A model generated the notes under the pieces. It saw only the letters and a list, made by a program, of their open reading frames with translations. It had not been told where the DNA came from and searched no databases. A stretch of 64,000 nucleotides of DNA, taken from contig CAJTWH010000018.1 of NCBI GenBank assembly GCA_910579995.1, positions 1 to 64,000 of the forward strand, written 5' to 3'. Positions 33,344 through 42,003 of this stretch are shown in pieces (positions within the stretch are counted from its first letter, which is position 1; every line of letters begins with the position of its first letter). This stretch comes from an uncultured Muribaculaceae bacterium (GTDB taxonomy: Bacteria > Bacteroidota > Bacteroidia > Bacteroidales > Muribaculaceae). The position numbers and the translations under genes were made by a program.

Positions 33344-33410
33344 TTGGGTTGAGTCGGGCTGCGCCCGAGGGTTGAGAAGGTTGAGAAGGTTGAAGGGTTG
33401 ATGAGGTAGA
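33322..33410 (+). repeat. GGTTGA-type repeat cluster 5
   Basis: It contains TCGGGCTTTGCCCGA and TCGGGCTGCGCCCGA mini-hairpins plus six GGTTGA-like units. It supplies the 3' end of the DprA-like gene. Confidence 0.65.
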
Positions 33411-33430
33411 AAAATATTGTAACTGACAGG

Positions 33431-33700
33431 TATTATGGTCAGAGAAAGCAACGCCTTGAGCATGGTGGCTCGGAATAACGGCAGCAATGCCGGTGTACTG
33501 CTGACCATAATACATTTTACCAAGTAATCATGGGTGGTGCTGCAAGAGAGCGCACGTGAGCGCACGAGAACGATGGCAACATCGAGGGTCGGCTGCCCAT
33601 GATTTTTTTAACCGACACTATGGCCGGAGCAAGCAACGCGCGCTGGATTTTGGAAGTGCGGAGAACTCGCTCGAAGCGGGAGGTACTGCCGGTTATCTTA
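33431..33700 (+). repeat. Structured repeat R, copy 2 (longer)
   Basis: Module 1 is closed by a perfect 12-bp stem (33431-33442 with 33501-33512). Module 2 is closed by 33526-33537 with 33593-33604, where two G-U pairs replace the G-C/A-U pairs of copy 1. A probable third module (AACCG...CGGTT with CTCGCTCGAAGCGGGAG inside) extends to about 33698. GNRA loops GCAA occur at 33484 and 33576. Confidence 0.75.
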
Positions 33701-33732
33701 TTCGGAGGCCGGGCTCCATCGCTCAGCACCTT

Positions 33733-33765
33733 TTGCAATTCTAAAATCAGACTTTAGAATTGCAA
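33733..33765. terminator. 13-bp AT-rich hairpin
   Basis: TTGCAATTCTAAA (33733-33745) pairs with 33753-33765 around a 7-nt loop. It overlaps the end of the decayed minus-strand gene. It may be a terminator for that gene; there is no long T-run. Confidence 0.4.
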
Positions 33766-34050
33766 GATTTCCTCTACACGGTTGAGAGCCCAACGGTACT
33801 GCCGTTCTTTTTCAATAATAGCCCGGGCGTTAAAATTCCGGCCATTTTCATAGACAATCTTCCATTGTGGATATATAACTGGCAAAACGACATCTGTTAT
33901 AAAATTCAATTGAAGTTAATTCAAATTTCATAAACTGTATCCCCTCCGGATACTTGTATTGTCTTGTAAAGGCGGAAATGCCCTGTCTGTGAAGGTCTTG
34001 AAGCTTTACCAATGTCGTATATTCTTCCTCTATGGTTTTATGCGAAGTTA
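33754..34050 (-). pseudogene. Frameshifted remnant of an unknown gene
   Basis: Two coding-like stretches lie in adjacent frames on the minus strand. The first runs from about 34045 to 33848 (ending ...MKFELTSIEF, then out of frame). The second runs from about 33915 to 33754 (LPVIYPQWKIVYENGRNF...NRVEEILQF). They join if one T is removed from a TTTT run near 33910. No ATG lies in a good position after the TAACTTCG box at 34043-34050. Function is unknown. Confidence 0.45.
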
Positions 34051-34153
34051 CGACTTTTTTCACGGCAGCAGGAAATTTCCGGGATACTCTTTTTATCTCT
34101 AACGTGTTAGTTTTACGCCTATTTAAAATGCGGTAAAATGCAAAAACAGGCAA

Positions 34154-34197
34154 GCAAAAAGGGTTGAGCGGTCGCGGTATGCGATGCTCAACCCTTT
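34154..34197 (-). terminator. Terminator of the DUF2795 gene
   Basis: A 12-bp stem (AAAGGGTTGAGC, 34158-34169, with 34186-34197) is followed on the minus strand by a T-run. It lies 33 bp after the gene. Confidence 0.75.
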
Positions 34198-34229
34198 GAT
34201 ATTCTTTGCTTTAAGTGTTTTCGATCGGC

Positions 34230-34451
34230 TTAATATTCCTCCTCGTTGAACAGGAAGTCTTCTTTTGAGGGGTAGTCGGGCCAGATGTCTTCGATTGATT
34301 CGTAGGTGTCGCCTTCGTCTTCGATTTCCTGAAGGTTTTCGATCACTTCCATCGGGGCGCCGCTACGCATTGCGTAGTCTATGAGTTCGTCTTTTGTTGC
34401 GGGCCAAGGTGCGTCTTCGAGCTTCGAGGCCAATTCGAGTGTCCAGTACAT
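34230..34451 (-). CDS. DUF2795 domain-containing protein
   Basis: A 73-aa acidic protein. MYWTLELASKLEDAPWPATKDELIDYAMRSG matches the short DUF2795 module found across Bacteroidetes and other phyla. The acidic C-terminal half ends in FLFNEEEY. The function of the family is not established. It is a monocistronic unit with its own terminator at 34154-34197. Confidence 0.85.
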   Translation of the reverse strand: MYWTLELASKLEDAPWPATKDELIDYAMRSGAPMEVIENLQEIEDEGDTYESIEDIWPDYPSKEDFLFNEEEY

Positions 34452-34585
34452 ATTCGGTGTAGTTTATTTTGGTCTGTTTTTAAAAGTGCGCAAATTTAGC
34501 AATTTTCTTTATTTTAACTGCAATCTCGACTACTTATTTCATAGATTAGCCGATTTTTGGCGTTAAATAATCTTAACAGCAACAC

Positions 34586-34622
34586 AACGGCGAAGCCGAG
34601 GCTTGTCGCCGGCTCCGCCGTT
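34586..34622 (-). terminator. Putative rubrerythrin terminator
   Basis: AACGGCG-A-AGCCG pairs with CGGCT-C-CGCCGTT with one mismatch between the arms. It lies 18 bp after the rubrerythrin stop. The T-tract is poor. Confidence 0.5.
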
Positions 34623-34639
34623 GCGGTATTTTGCAGTAT

Positions 34640-35236
34640 TTATTTGAGACCTTCGGTGTAGTCCATGCCCATATAGTGCTGGTAGGGATGGTCGCAGGCG
34701 GGGCATACTTTTGGGGGTTCGGTGCCGGTGTATTCATATCCGCACACGAGGCATTTCCATACGATGGGTTTCTCGCGTTTCCACACTGTTCCGGTCTCTA
34801 CTTGATGGAGGTAGTGGAGGAAGCGGCGGCGGTGGTGCTCTTCGATAGAGGCGATTGCGCGGAAGTGCTCGGCGATTTCTGCAAAGCCTTCTTTATCGGC
34901 TGTCTCGGCGAAGCGCATATACATGTCATGGCCCTCTACTTTTTCTTCATGGGCGGCCACTTCGAGGTTTTGCGCGGTGGTGCCGATCACGCCGGCGTCG
35001 ACGTTGACCTCTACAGGCAGTGTGCCTCCTTCGAGATATTTGAAATAGATTTTGCTGTGACGCAATTCGTTGGCAGCAGTTTCATTGAATACTTCGGCGA
35101 TAGGGAAATATTCTTCCTTTGTTGCCTGACCGGCATAGAAAGTATAGCGAGTGTAGGCGGCCGACTCGGCCATATAGGATTTCACCAGATTTTTCTCTGT
35201 TTCGGTTCCTTTGATACTTTTAGCTTTAGTTGTCAT
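34640..35236 (-). CDS. rbr: Rubrerythrin
   Basis: A 198-aa peroxide-scavenging protein of anaerobes. The N-terminal ferritin-like diiron domain has paired Glu/His ligands (MAESAAYTRY, NETAANELRHSK, SIEEHHRRRF). The C-terminal rubredoxin-like domain has two CxxC pairs (CLVCGYEY and CPACDHPY). The length and domain order are normal. It is divergent from the COG0523 GTPase gene, with a 13-bp palindrome at 35265-35277 between them. Confidence 0.96.
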   Translation of the reverse strand: MTTKAKSIKGTETEKNLVKSYMAESAAYTRYTFYAGQATKEEYFPIAEVFNETAANELRHSKIYFKYLEGGTLPVEVNVDAGVIGTTAQNLEVAAHEEKVEGHDMYMRFAETADKEGFAEIAEHFRAIASIEEHHRRRFLHYLHQVETGTVWKREKPIVWKCLVCGYEYTGTEPPKVCPACDHPYQHYMGMDYTEGLK

Positions 35237-35264
35237 GAGGGCGGTGTTTTACGTTTGTTAGTGA

Positions 35265-35277
35265 TATTGTAACAATA
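35265..35277. promoter_or_regulatory. Candidate operator palindrome TATTGTAACAATA
   Basis: A perfect 6-1-6 palindrome lies 29 bp upstream of the rubrerythrin start and about 50 bp upstream of the COG0523 -7 box. The length and AT-rich dyad resemble Fur/PerR/Zur-family half-sites. The regulator identity is inference. Confidence 0.45.
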
Positions 35278-35315
35278 GTAAGTGCCGTAATGTTCCGAGG
35301 TAATCATTTTTTTTG

Positions 35316-35323
35316 TAATTTTG
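35316..35323 (+). promoter_or_regulatory. -7 box of COG0523 gene
   Basis: TAATTTTG matches TAnnTTTG, 24 bp before the ATG. No clear -33 TTG is present, as often seen at activated promoters. Confidence 0.5.
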
Positions 35324-35346
35324 TGAAGATAAAGACTCATACCACT

Positions 35347-36615
35347 ATGAAACGCGACATACCCGTATTGCTGCTCACGGGATATTTAGGCAGCGGCAAG
35401 ACCACTCTTCTCAACCGTATACTCACCAATGAGCGCGGCATACGCTTCGCTGTAATCGTCAATGACATCGGCGAGGTCAACATTGACGCCTCTCTCATCC
35501 AGAAAGGAGGCATTGTCGGGGGCAAGGATTCAGGCGACCTCGTTGCGCTGCAGAACGGCTGTATCTGCTGCACTCTGAAGATGGATCTCATCGAGCAGAT
35601 CACCGACATCGTGGCCACCGGAAAATTCGACTATATCGTCATCGAGGCCAGCGGTATCTGCGAGCCGGCGCCGATAGCCCAGACTATATGCTCGATACCG
35701 TCGCTCGAGGCCAAATACAACCGCCACGGGCTTCCGGTGCTCGACTGCATTGTCACCGTAGTCGACGCCCTGCGCCTCAAGAGCGAATTCGGCTGCGGCG
35801 ACGCACTTACCAAGAAAGACATCGACGAGGAAGATATCGAGAATCTGATAATCGAGCAGATTGAGTTCTGCAACATCATCCTGCTCAACAAGATATCCGA
35901 GGTAAGCGCCGAAGAGGCGGGCCGTATCCGCGCCATCATCCGCGCCATCCAGCCCAAGGCGCGTATCATCGAGTGCGACTACTGCGATGTAGACCTCTCC
36001 GAGCTCATCAATACCGACATGTTTGATTTTGAGAAGGTCGCCACCTCAGCCGCTTGGGTACACGAGGTAGAAAAAGCTCCCACCGAGGAGGAAGAAGCCG
36101 AGGCCCGCGGACACCATCACGAACATCATCATGAGCATGAGCATGAACATCACCATGACCACGACGACGAACATGAGCACCACCATGACGGGCACGAACA
36201 CGGCCACGACCATCACCACCACCATCATCACCATGACGAGGGCGAGGCTGAGGAATATGGCATACAGACATTCGTCTACTACCGCCGCAAGGGTTTCGAC
36301 CTCAACAAGTTCGATTTCTTCGTCAACCGTCATTGGCCCTCGAATGTGATCCGCGCCAAGGGCGTTGTATACTTCCGCCACAACCCCGACATGTCGTATC
36401 TTTTCGAGCAGGCCGGAGTGCAGAAGAAGCTTACCGAGGCCGGCTTCTGGTTTGCGAGTGCACCCGAAGACGAGCTCGCACAGTTTATGGCCAATGAGCC
36501 GGGCCTTGCACGCGACTGGGATCCCGAATACGGCGACCGCATGATAAAACTCGTATTCATCGGCCAGAATCTCGACCGCGAGGCCATTACCGCCCACCTC
36601 GACGCTTGCATGTAA
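35347..36615 (+). CDS. COG0523 (CobW/ZNG1-type) GTPase metallochaperone
   Basis: A 422-aa G3E GTPase. It has the P-loop GYLGSGKTT (12-20), the metal-binding CxCC motif GCICC (72-75), a Walker B-type VIEASGICEP, and a guanine-specificity LLNKISE. A very His-rich linker (about 255-305, with runs of His alternating with Glu/Asp) precedes the CobW C-terminal domain. Zn is the most likely cargo. The frame extends to 35290, but the ATG at 35347 follows the -7 box. It lies 43 bp upstream of the hut operon. Confidence 0.92.
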   Translation: MKRDIPVLLLTGYLGSGKTTLLNRILTNERGIRFAVIVNDIGEVNIDASLIQKGGIVGGKDSGDLVALQNGCICCTLKMDLIEQITDIVATGKFDYIVIEASGICEPAPIAQTICSIPSLEAKYNRHGLPVLDCIVTVVDALRLKSEFGCGDALTKKDIDEEDIENLIIEQIEFCNIILLNKISEVSAEEAGRIRAIIRAIQPKARIIECDYCDVDLSELINTDMFDFEKVATSAAWVHEVEKAPTEEEEAEARGHHHEHHHEHEHEHHHDHDDEHEHHHDGHEHGHDHHHHHHHHDEGEAEEYGIQTFVYYRRKGFDLNKFDFFVNRHWPSNVIRAKGVVYFRHNPDMSYLFEQAGVQKKLTEAGFWFASAPEDELAQFMANEPGLARDWDPEYGDRMIKLVFIGQNLDREAITAHLDACM

Positions 36616-36634
36616 CAGATTTTTCGTACCTTTG
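36606..36634 (+). promoter_or_regulatory. Putative hut operon promoter
   Basis: TTG at 36606 and TACCTTTG at 36627 (offset 21). It overlaps the end of the COG0523 gene. Confidence 0.5.
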
Positions 36635-36657
36635 CCACCGACAACTATACCGCCCTT

Positions 36658-38361
36658 ATGGATAAACGAATAATTGAATGTGTGCCCAACTTCAGCGAGG
36701 GCCGCAACCCCGAGATTATCAAAAGCATTACCGACGCCATCGAGGCCGTTGACGGAGTATCATTGCTCGACGTCGACCCCGGCGAGGCCACCAACCGCAC
36801 CGTAGTCACCTTTGCCGGCTCGCCCGAGGCTGTTGCCGAGGCCGCATTCCAAGGCATACGCAAGGCAGCCGAGCTCATCGACATGAGCAAGCACCATGGC
36901 GCACACCCCCGCATGGGCGCCACCGACGTGTGCCCCTTCGTGCCCGTGAGCGGTGTCACGCTCGAAGAATGTGCCGAGCTCGCCCGCAAGCTCGGCCGTC
37001 GTGTTGCCGACGAACTTCAGATTCCCGTCTACGCCTACGAAGCCTCGGCTTTCACTCCCGCACGCAAGAATCTTGCCGTATGCCGCAGCGGTGAATACGA
37101 AGGCCTCGCGGCCCGCATGGGAGCCGGCGACGGTGCTGACTTCGGCGACCGTCCGTTCGACGACAAGATGGCCCGCACCGGTGCTACAGCCATAGGAGCG
37201 CGCGACTTCCTCATCGCCGTAAATTTCAACCTCAACACTACCTCTACCCGCCGCGCCAATGCCATAGCATTCGACGTGCGCGAGAAAGGACGCCCCATGC
37301 GCGAGGGAGGCAAGGTCAACGGCAAACCGCTCAAAGACGCCGACGGCAAGACTATAATGCAGCCCGGCACTCTCAAGGGCACTAAAGCAATCGGCTGGTA
37401 TATCGATGAATACGGCATAGCCCAAGTGTCGATGAACATCACCGACACCAAGCTCACCCCACTCCACACCGCTTTCGACGAGGTTTGCCGCAAGGCCGAC
37501 GCCCGCGGTATACGCGTCACCGGCACCGAAATCGTGGGTCTCGTGCCGCGCAAGGCGCTCATCGACGCCGGCGAATATTTCCTGCGCAAGCAACAGCGCT
37601 CGCTCGGTATCCCCGACAGCGAGAAAATCCGCATAGCAATCAAATCGATGGGGCTCGACGAGCTCAAGCCTTTCGTGGCCGAAGAAAAAATAGTGGAAGA
37701 CGTGCTCGCTGCCCGTCAACCTCACGCACCCCGCCTCATCGACCTCACAGCCAAAGCATTTGCAGAGACTACAGCCTCAGAGTCGCCGGCTCCCGGCGGA
37801 GGCTCCATCGCTGCTTACATGGGAGCGTTGGCTGCCGCTCTGGCAACCATGGTGGCCAACCTTGCCGCCCACAAGGCCGGCTGGGACGACCGTTGGGAAG
37901 AATTCAGCGACATGGCCGTGGAAGGACAGAAGATGATGGACAGCCTCTTGGTGCTCGTAGACCGCGACACCGACGCTTTCAATGCCATCATGGCCGCCAT
38001 AGGCATGCCCAAGGCTACTGATGAAGAGAAAGCCGCCCGCGCCCGTGCACTCCACGACGCTACTGTCAACGCTGTAGAAGTACCCTACTCCACTCTCTGC
38101 GAAGCCTTCGCCACATTCGACCTGCTGCGCCGCGTGGCCACCCATGGCAACCCCGCCTCGGCAAGCGACGCCGGTGTAGGCGCTCTCGCTGCACGCGCTG
38201 CCGTCCGCGGAGCATACCTCAACATGAAAATCAATGCCGCCGACATCGCCGACGGCAGTGTTGACGATATCATCGCCAAGGCTGAAGCCATGGTAGCCGA
38301 AGCCGACAAGGCCGAACAAGAAATTTTAGCCATCGTAAACGAAAAAATATCATCGAAATGA
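36658..38361 (+). CDS. ftcD: Bifunctional glutamate formiminotransferase / formimino-THF cyclodeaminase
   Basis: A 567-aa fusion that moves the formimino group from formiminoglutamate to tetrahydrofolate and then releases ammonia to give methenyl-THF. The formiminotransferase part (about 1-300) starts RIIECVPNFSEGR and contains HHGAHPRMGATD with the catalytic His near 80. The cyclodeaminase part (about 350-560) has SPAPGGGSIAAYMGA. This makes a separate fchA unnecessary. It overlaps hutU by 4 bp and is first in the hut operon. Confidence 0.95.
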   Translation: MDKRIIECVPNFSEGRNPEIIKSITDAIEAVDGVSLLDVDPGEATNRTVVTFAGSPEAVAEAAFQGIRKAAELIDMSKHHGAHPRMGATDVCPFVPVSGVTLEECAELARKLGRRVADELQIPVYAYEASAFTPARKNLAVCRSGEYEGLAARMGAGDGADFGDRPFDDKMARTGATAIGARDFLIAVNFNLNTTSTRRANAIAFDVREKGRPMREGGKVNGKPLKDADGKTIMQPGTLKGTKAIGWYIDEYGIAQVSMNITDTKLTPLHTAFDEVCRKADARGIRVTGTEIVGLVPRKALIDAGEYFLRKQQRSLGIPDSEKIRIAIKSMGLDELKPFVAEEKIVEDVLAARQPHAPRLIDLTAKAFAETTASESPAPGGGSIAAYMGALAAALATMVANLAAHKAGWDDRWEEFSDMAVEGQKMMDSLLVLVDRDTDAFNAIMAAIGMPKATDEEKAARARALHDATVNAVEVPYSTLCEAFATFDLLRRVATHGNPASASDAGVGALAARAAVRGAYLNMKINAADIADGSVDDIIAKAEAMVAEADKAEQEILAIVNEKISSK

Positions 38362-40373
38362 CCGCCGAAGAGTTCAAAAAAGCTGTAGCCGAGGGTATTC
38401 CGGCCACCTTGCCGGCAGCCAAGCCCTACGACCCCGAAGTCAACCATGCTCCCAAGCGCAAGAAAATCCTCAGCGCCGACGAGGAGCGCCTTGCCCTGCG
38501 CAATGCCCTGCGCTATTTCCCCGCAGAGCTCCATGCCGAGCTCGCGCCGGAGTTTGCCGATGAGCTCCGCACCTACGGCCGCATTTACATGTACCGCTAT
38601 CGCCCCGACTACGACATGTATGCCCGCCCCATCGACGAGTATCCGGCACGCTCGCGTCAGGCCGCGGCCATAATGATGATGATACAGAACAACCTCGACC
38701 CGGCCGTCGCCCAACACCCCCATGAGCTTATCACCTACGGCGGCAACGGTGCCGTATTCCAGAACTGGGCGCAATATCGCCTCGTGATGAAATACCTCAG
38801 CGAGATGACCGACGAACAGACACTCGTGATGTACTCGGGTCATCCGCTCGGCCTCTTCCCCTCATCGCCGGGCGCACCGCGTGTGGTTGTCACCAACGGC
38901 ATGGTGATCCCCAACTACTCCAAGCCCGACGACTGGGAGCGCTTCAATGCCCTCGGCGTGAGCCAGTACGGCCAGATGACAGCCGGCTCATACATGTATA
39001 TCGGCCCGCAAGGTATCGTACACGGCACAACTATCACCGTGCTCAATGCCGGCCGGCGCCACAGCAAAGACGGCAATCTCGCCGGCATGCTCTTTGTCAC
39101 CGCCGGTCTCGGCGGCATGTCGGGAGCTCAGCCCAAGGCCGGCAACATCGCCGGAGTGATAAGCATTACTGCCGAAATCAACCCCAAGGCCGTAGAGAAA
39201 CGTCATGCCCAAGGATGGGTGGATGAAGTATACGCCGACCTCGACGAGCTGATGGCACGCGTGGCCAAGGCCCGGGAGAACAAAGAAACCGTATCGCTTG
39301 CTTATCAAGGCAATGTCGTAGACCTGTGGGAGCGCCTTGCAGCCGACGATGTCACGGTAGAACTCGGCAGCGACCAGACCTCGCTCCACAACCCGTGGGC
39401 GGGCGGCTACTACCCCGTAGGGCTGTCGCTCGAAGAGTCAAAGGCCATGATGGCCGACGACCCCGAGCAGTTCCGCCAACGCGTGCAGGAGTCGCTGCGC
39501 CGTCAGGTGGCCGCCATCAACAAGCTCACGGCCAAAGGCATGTATTTCTTCGACTATGGCAATGCCTTCCTTCTGGAGAGCTCGCGCGCCGGTGCCGACG
39601 TGATGAACGAAGACGGCACTTTCCGCTATCCATCGTATGTGCAGGATATCATGGGTCCGCTATTCTTCGACTACGGGTTCGGCCCCTTCCGCTGGGTGGT
39701 TACCTCGGGCAAGCCCGAAGACCTCGCCACGACCGACCGTCTGGCCGCAGAAGTGCTTGAGGAAATCCGCCGCACGGCTCCCGCCGATATCTGCGGTCAG
39801 CTCGACGACAATATCCACTGGATCCGCGAGGCTGGCCCCAACAAACTCGTTGTAGGCTCTCAGGCACGCATACTTTATGCCGACGCCGAAGGCCGCGCCA
39901 AGATAGCGCTCGCTTTCAACGACGCCATCGCCCGCGGCGAGATTTCAGCACCGGTAGTGCTCGGACGCGACCACCACGACGTCAGCGGCACCGACTCGCC
40001 TTTCCGCGAGACCTCAAACATCTACGACGGCTCGCGCTATTGCGCCGACATGGCCGTACACAATGTGATAGGCGACTCTTTCCGCGGCGCCACATGGGTA
40101 TCGCTCCACAACGGCGGCGGTGTAGGCTGGGGTGAAGTCATCAACGGCGGCTTCGGCATGGTGATAGACGGCTCGGAAGAAGCGGCCAAGCGCATTAAGT
40201 CGATGTTGCTCTGGGACGTAAACAACGGTATCGCACGCCGCTCATGGGCACGCAACAAAGGCGCCATCGACGCCATCCGCCGCGAGATGGACCGCACCGA
40301 AGGCCTCAAAGTAACCCTGCCCAACTTCGCCGACGACAATATCATAGACGCAGCTTTAGCCTCTCATAAATAA
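38358..40373 (+). CDS. hutU: Urocanate hydratase
   Basis: The NAD-dependent enzyme that hydrates urocanate to imidazolonepropionate. At 671 aa it is the longer type found in Bacteroidetes (the proteobacterial enzyme is about 555). Recognisable segments include YSGHPLGLFPSSPGAPRVV, GGMSGAQPKAGNIAG (cofactor region), and VGSQARILYAD. An N-terminal extension of about 90 residues precedes the core. The start overlaps ftcD (ATGA). No defects were seen. Confidence 0.95.
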   Translation: MTAEEFKKAVAEGIPATLPAAKPYDPEVNHAPKRKKILSADEERLALRNALRYFPAELHAELAPEFADELRTYGRIYMYRYRPDYDMYARPIDEYPARSRQAAAIMMMIQNNLDPAVAQHPHELITYGGNGAVFQNWAQYRLVMKYLSEMTDEQTLVMYSGHPLGLFPSSPGAPRVVVTNGMVIPNYSKPDDWERFNALGVSQYGQMTAGSYMYIGPQGIVHGTTITVLNAGRRHSKDGNLAGMLFVTAGLGGMSGAQPKAGNIAGVISITAEINPKAVEKRHAQGWVDEVYADLDELMARVAKARENKETVSLAYQGNVVDLWERLAADDVTVELGSDQTSLHNPWAGGYYPVGLSLEESKAMMADDPEQFRQRVQESLRRQVAAINKLTAKGMYFFDYGNAFLLESSRAGADVMNEDGTFRYPSYVQDIMGPLFFDYGFGPFRWVVTSGKPEDLATTDRLAAEVLEEIRRTAPADICGQLDDNIHWIREAGPNKLVVGSQARILYADAEGRAKIALAFNDAIARGEISAPVVLGRDHHDVSGTDSPFRETSNIYDGSRYCADMAVHNVIGDSFRGATWVSLHNGGGVGWGEVINGGFGMVIDGSEEAAKRIKSMLLWDVNNGIARRSWARNKGAIDAIRREMDRTEGLKVTLPNFADDNIIDAALASHK

Positions 40374-40515
40374 TTACTTAAGTTTAATACGCTTTCAGCG
40401 TAGTTTATGAAGTTTAAAAAGTTTAGAGATACTTTACCATACTTAAACTTCTTAAACGTGTTAAACTCATAATAAACAAGTTTCGTAAGCGAAACTTAAG
40501 CTCAAACTACCGATC
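40374..40515 (+). other. hutU-hutH spacer with hairpins
   Basis: It contains repeated AAGTTTAA/TTAAACTT units and a perfect 8-bp hairpin (AAGTTTCG, 40478-40485, with 40490-40497). It may modulate expression between hutU and hutH. There is no clear T-run. Confidence 0.45.
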
Positions 40516-42003
40516 ATGCACCATATAAGCACCGACATAATCACCTGCGACCAAGCTTACAAAGCCGTCATCAACTCCGAAAAGCTCGCACTCTCCGAAG
40601 CCTCGGAGAAACTTGTTGCCGACTGCCGCAAGTTCCTCGACGACAAGATAGCCACCGTAGACCGTCCGCTCTACGGAATCACCACCGGCTTCGGCTCTCT
40701 TTGCGATATCAGCATATCGCCCGAAGACCTTGAGAAACTGCAGTGTAACCTGATGATGAGCCATGCCTGCGGCATGGGCGACCGCGTGCCCCGCGACATC
40801 GTCCGCCTCATGCTCCTGCTCAAAATCCAGTCGCTCAGCTACGGCAACTCAGGCGTGCAGGTTGCAACAGTGAAACGCCTCATCGATTTCTACAACGAAG
40901 GCATAACCCCTGTAGTCTACAGCCAAGGCTCACTCGGCGCCTCGGGCGACCTCGCTCCGCTGGCACATCTGAGCCTGCCGCTCATCGGCATGGGCGAGGT
41001 TGAATACAAGGGCGAAGTGCGCCCCGCAGCCGATGTTCTTGCCGAACTGGGCTGGGAGCCTATACATCTGCAATCGAAAGAGGGCCTCGCGCTGCTCAAC
41101 GGCACACAGTTCATGTCGGCTCACGGCGTATGGGCGGCAGCACGTGCCGACGCTCTCATCGGCATGTCGCAGGTGATAGCGGCCATGAGTCTCGACGCGT
41201 TCGACGGCCGCATAGAGCCCTTCGGCAAAGAGGTCAATGAAGTGCGCCATCATCCGGGTCAGATAGCCGTGGCCGAAGGCATACGCAACATTCTCAAAGA
41301 CAGCGAGATTGCCGCACAGCCCAAGAAGCACGTGCAGGATCCCTACTCATTCCGGTGCATACCTCAGGTACACGGCGCCGTTGTCGACGCCCTCGAGTTT
41401 GTCAACACACGTCTTACCGAGGAAATCAACTCTCCTACCGACAACCCCACCATCTTCCCCGACGACGACATCATCGTATCGGCCGGCAACTTCCACGGCG
41501 AGCCCATCGCAATGCCTATGGACTACCTCGCCCTCGCCCTTACCGAGCTCTCGAATATCTCGGAGCGCCGTATCTACAAGCTCATCGGCGGCACACGCGG
41601 TCTGCCCTCGTTCCTCGTTGCCAACCCGGGCCTCAACAGCGGCTTCATGATCACCCAATACACCGCAGCCTCTATAGTAAACCAGAGCAAGGGTCTCTGC
41701 TGGCCCACAAGCTGCGACAGCATACCATCGTCGCAGGGTCAGGAAGACCATGTGTCGATGGGCTCAAACTCGGCTACAAAGCTCGTGCGCGTGCTCGACA
41801 ACACCGTGCGCGTTCTTGCCATCGAACTTATGGTGGCCGCCCAAGCCCTCGAATTCCGCCGTCCGCTCAAATCGTCGCCCGACGTGGAGGCTCTCTTCCA
41901 ACTCTACCGCCAGCACGTACCCTTCGTTGACAACGACACCTTCATGGCGCCGCTTCTCGACAGGTCAATTCAATTCGTTGAGGCATGCTTATCACAAATA
42001 TAG
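40516..42003 (+). CDS. hutH: Histidine ammonia-lyase
   Basis: It removes ammonia from histidine to give urocanate. The 495-aa protein contains the Ala-Ser-Gly triad (142-144) within GSLGASGDLAPLAHLSL that cyclises to the MIO cofactor, the N-terminal YGITTGFG, and QDHVSMGSNSA-like EDHVSMGSNSA in the C-terminal half. It overlaps hutI by 19 bp. It is the first catabolic step, though third in gene order. Confidence 0.97.
   Translation: MHHISTDIITCDQAYKAVINSEKLALSEASEKLVADCRKFLDDKIATVDRPLYGITTGFGSLCDISISPEDLEKLQCNLMMSHACGMGDRVPRDIVRLMLLLKIQSLSYGNSGVQVATVKRLIDFYNEGITPVVYSQGSLGASGDLAPLAHLSLPLIGMGEVEYKGEVRPAADVLAELGWEPIHLQSKEGLALLNGTQFMSAHGVWAAARADALIGMSQVIAAMSLDAFDGRIEPFGKEVNEVRHHPGQIAVAEGIRNILKDSEIAAQPKKHVQDPYSFRCIPQVHGAVVDALEFVNTRLTEEINSPTDNPTIFPDDDIIVSAGNFHGEPIAMPMDYLALALTELSNISERRIYKLIGGTRGLPSFLVANPGLNSGFMITQYTAASIVNQSKGLCWPTSCDSIPSSQGQEDHVSMGSNSATKLVRVLDNTVRVLAIELMVAAQALEFRRPLKSSPDVEALFQLYRQHVPFVDNDTFMAPLLDRSIQFVEACLSQI

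Noticed and set aside
30212..33700. Integron attC sites or a CRISPR array
   Set aside because: No GTTRRRY/RYYYAAC core sites, no integrase, and the repeats are few, long and internally structured, not short repeats with unique spacers. No CRISPR array was seen anywhere in the window.
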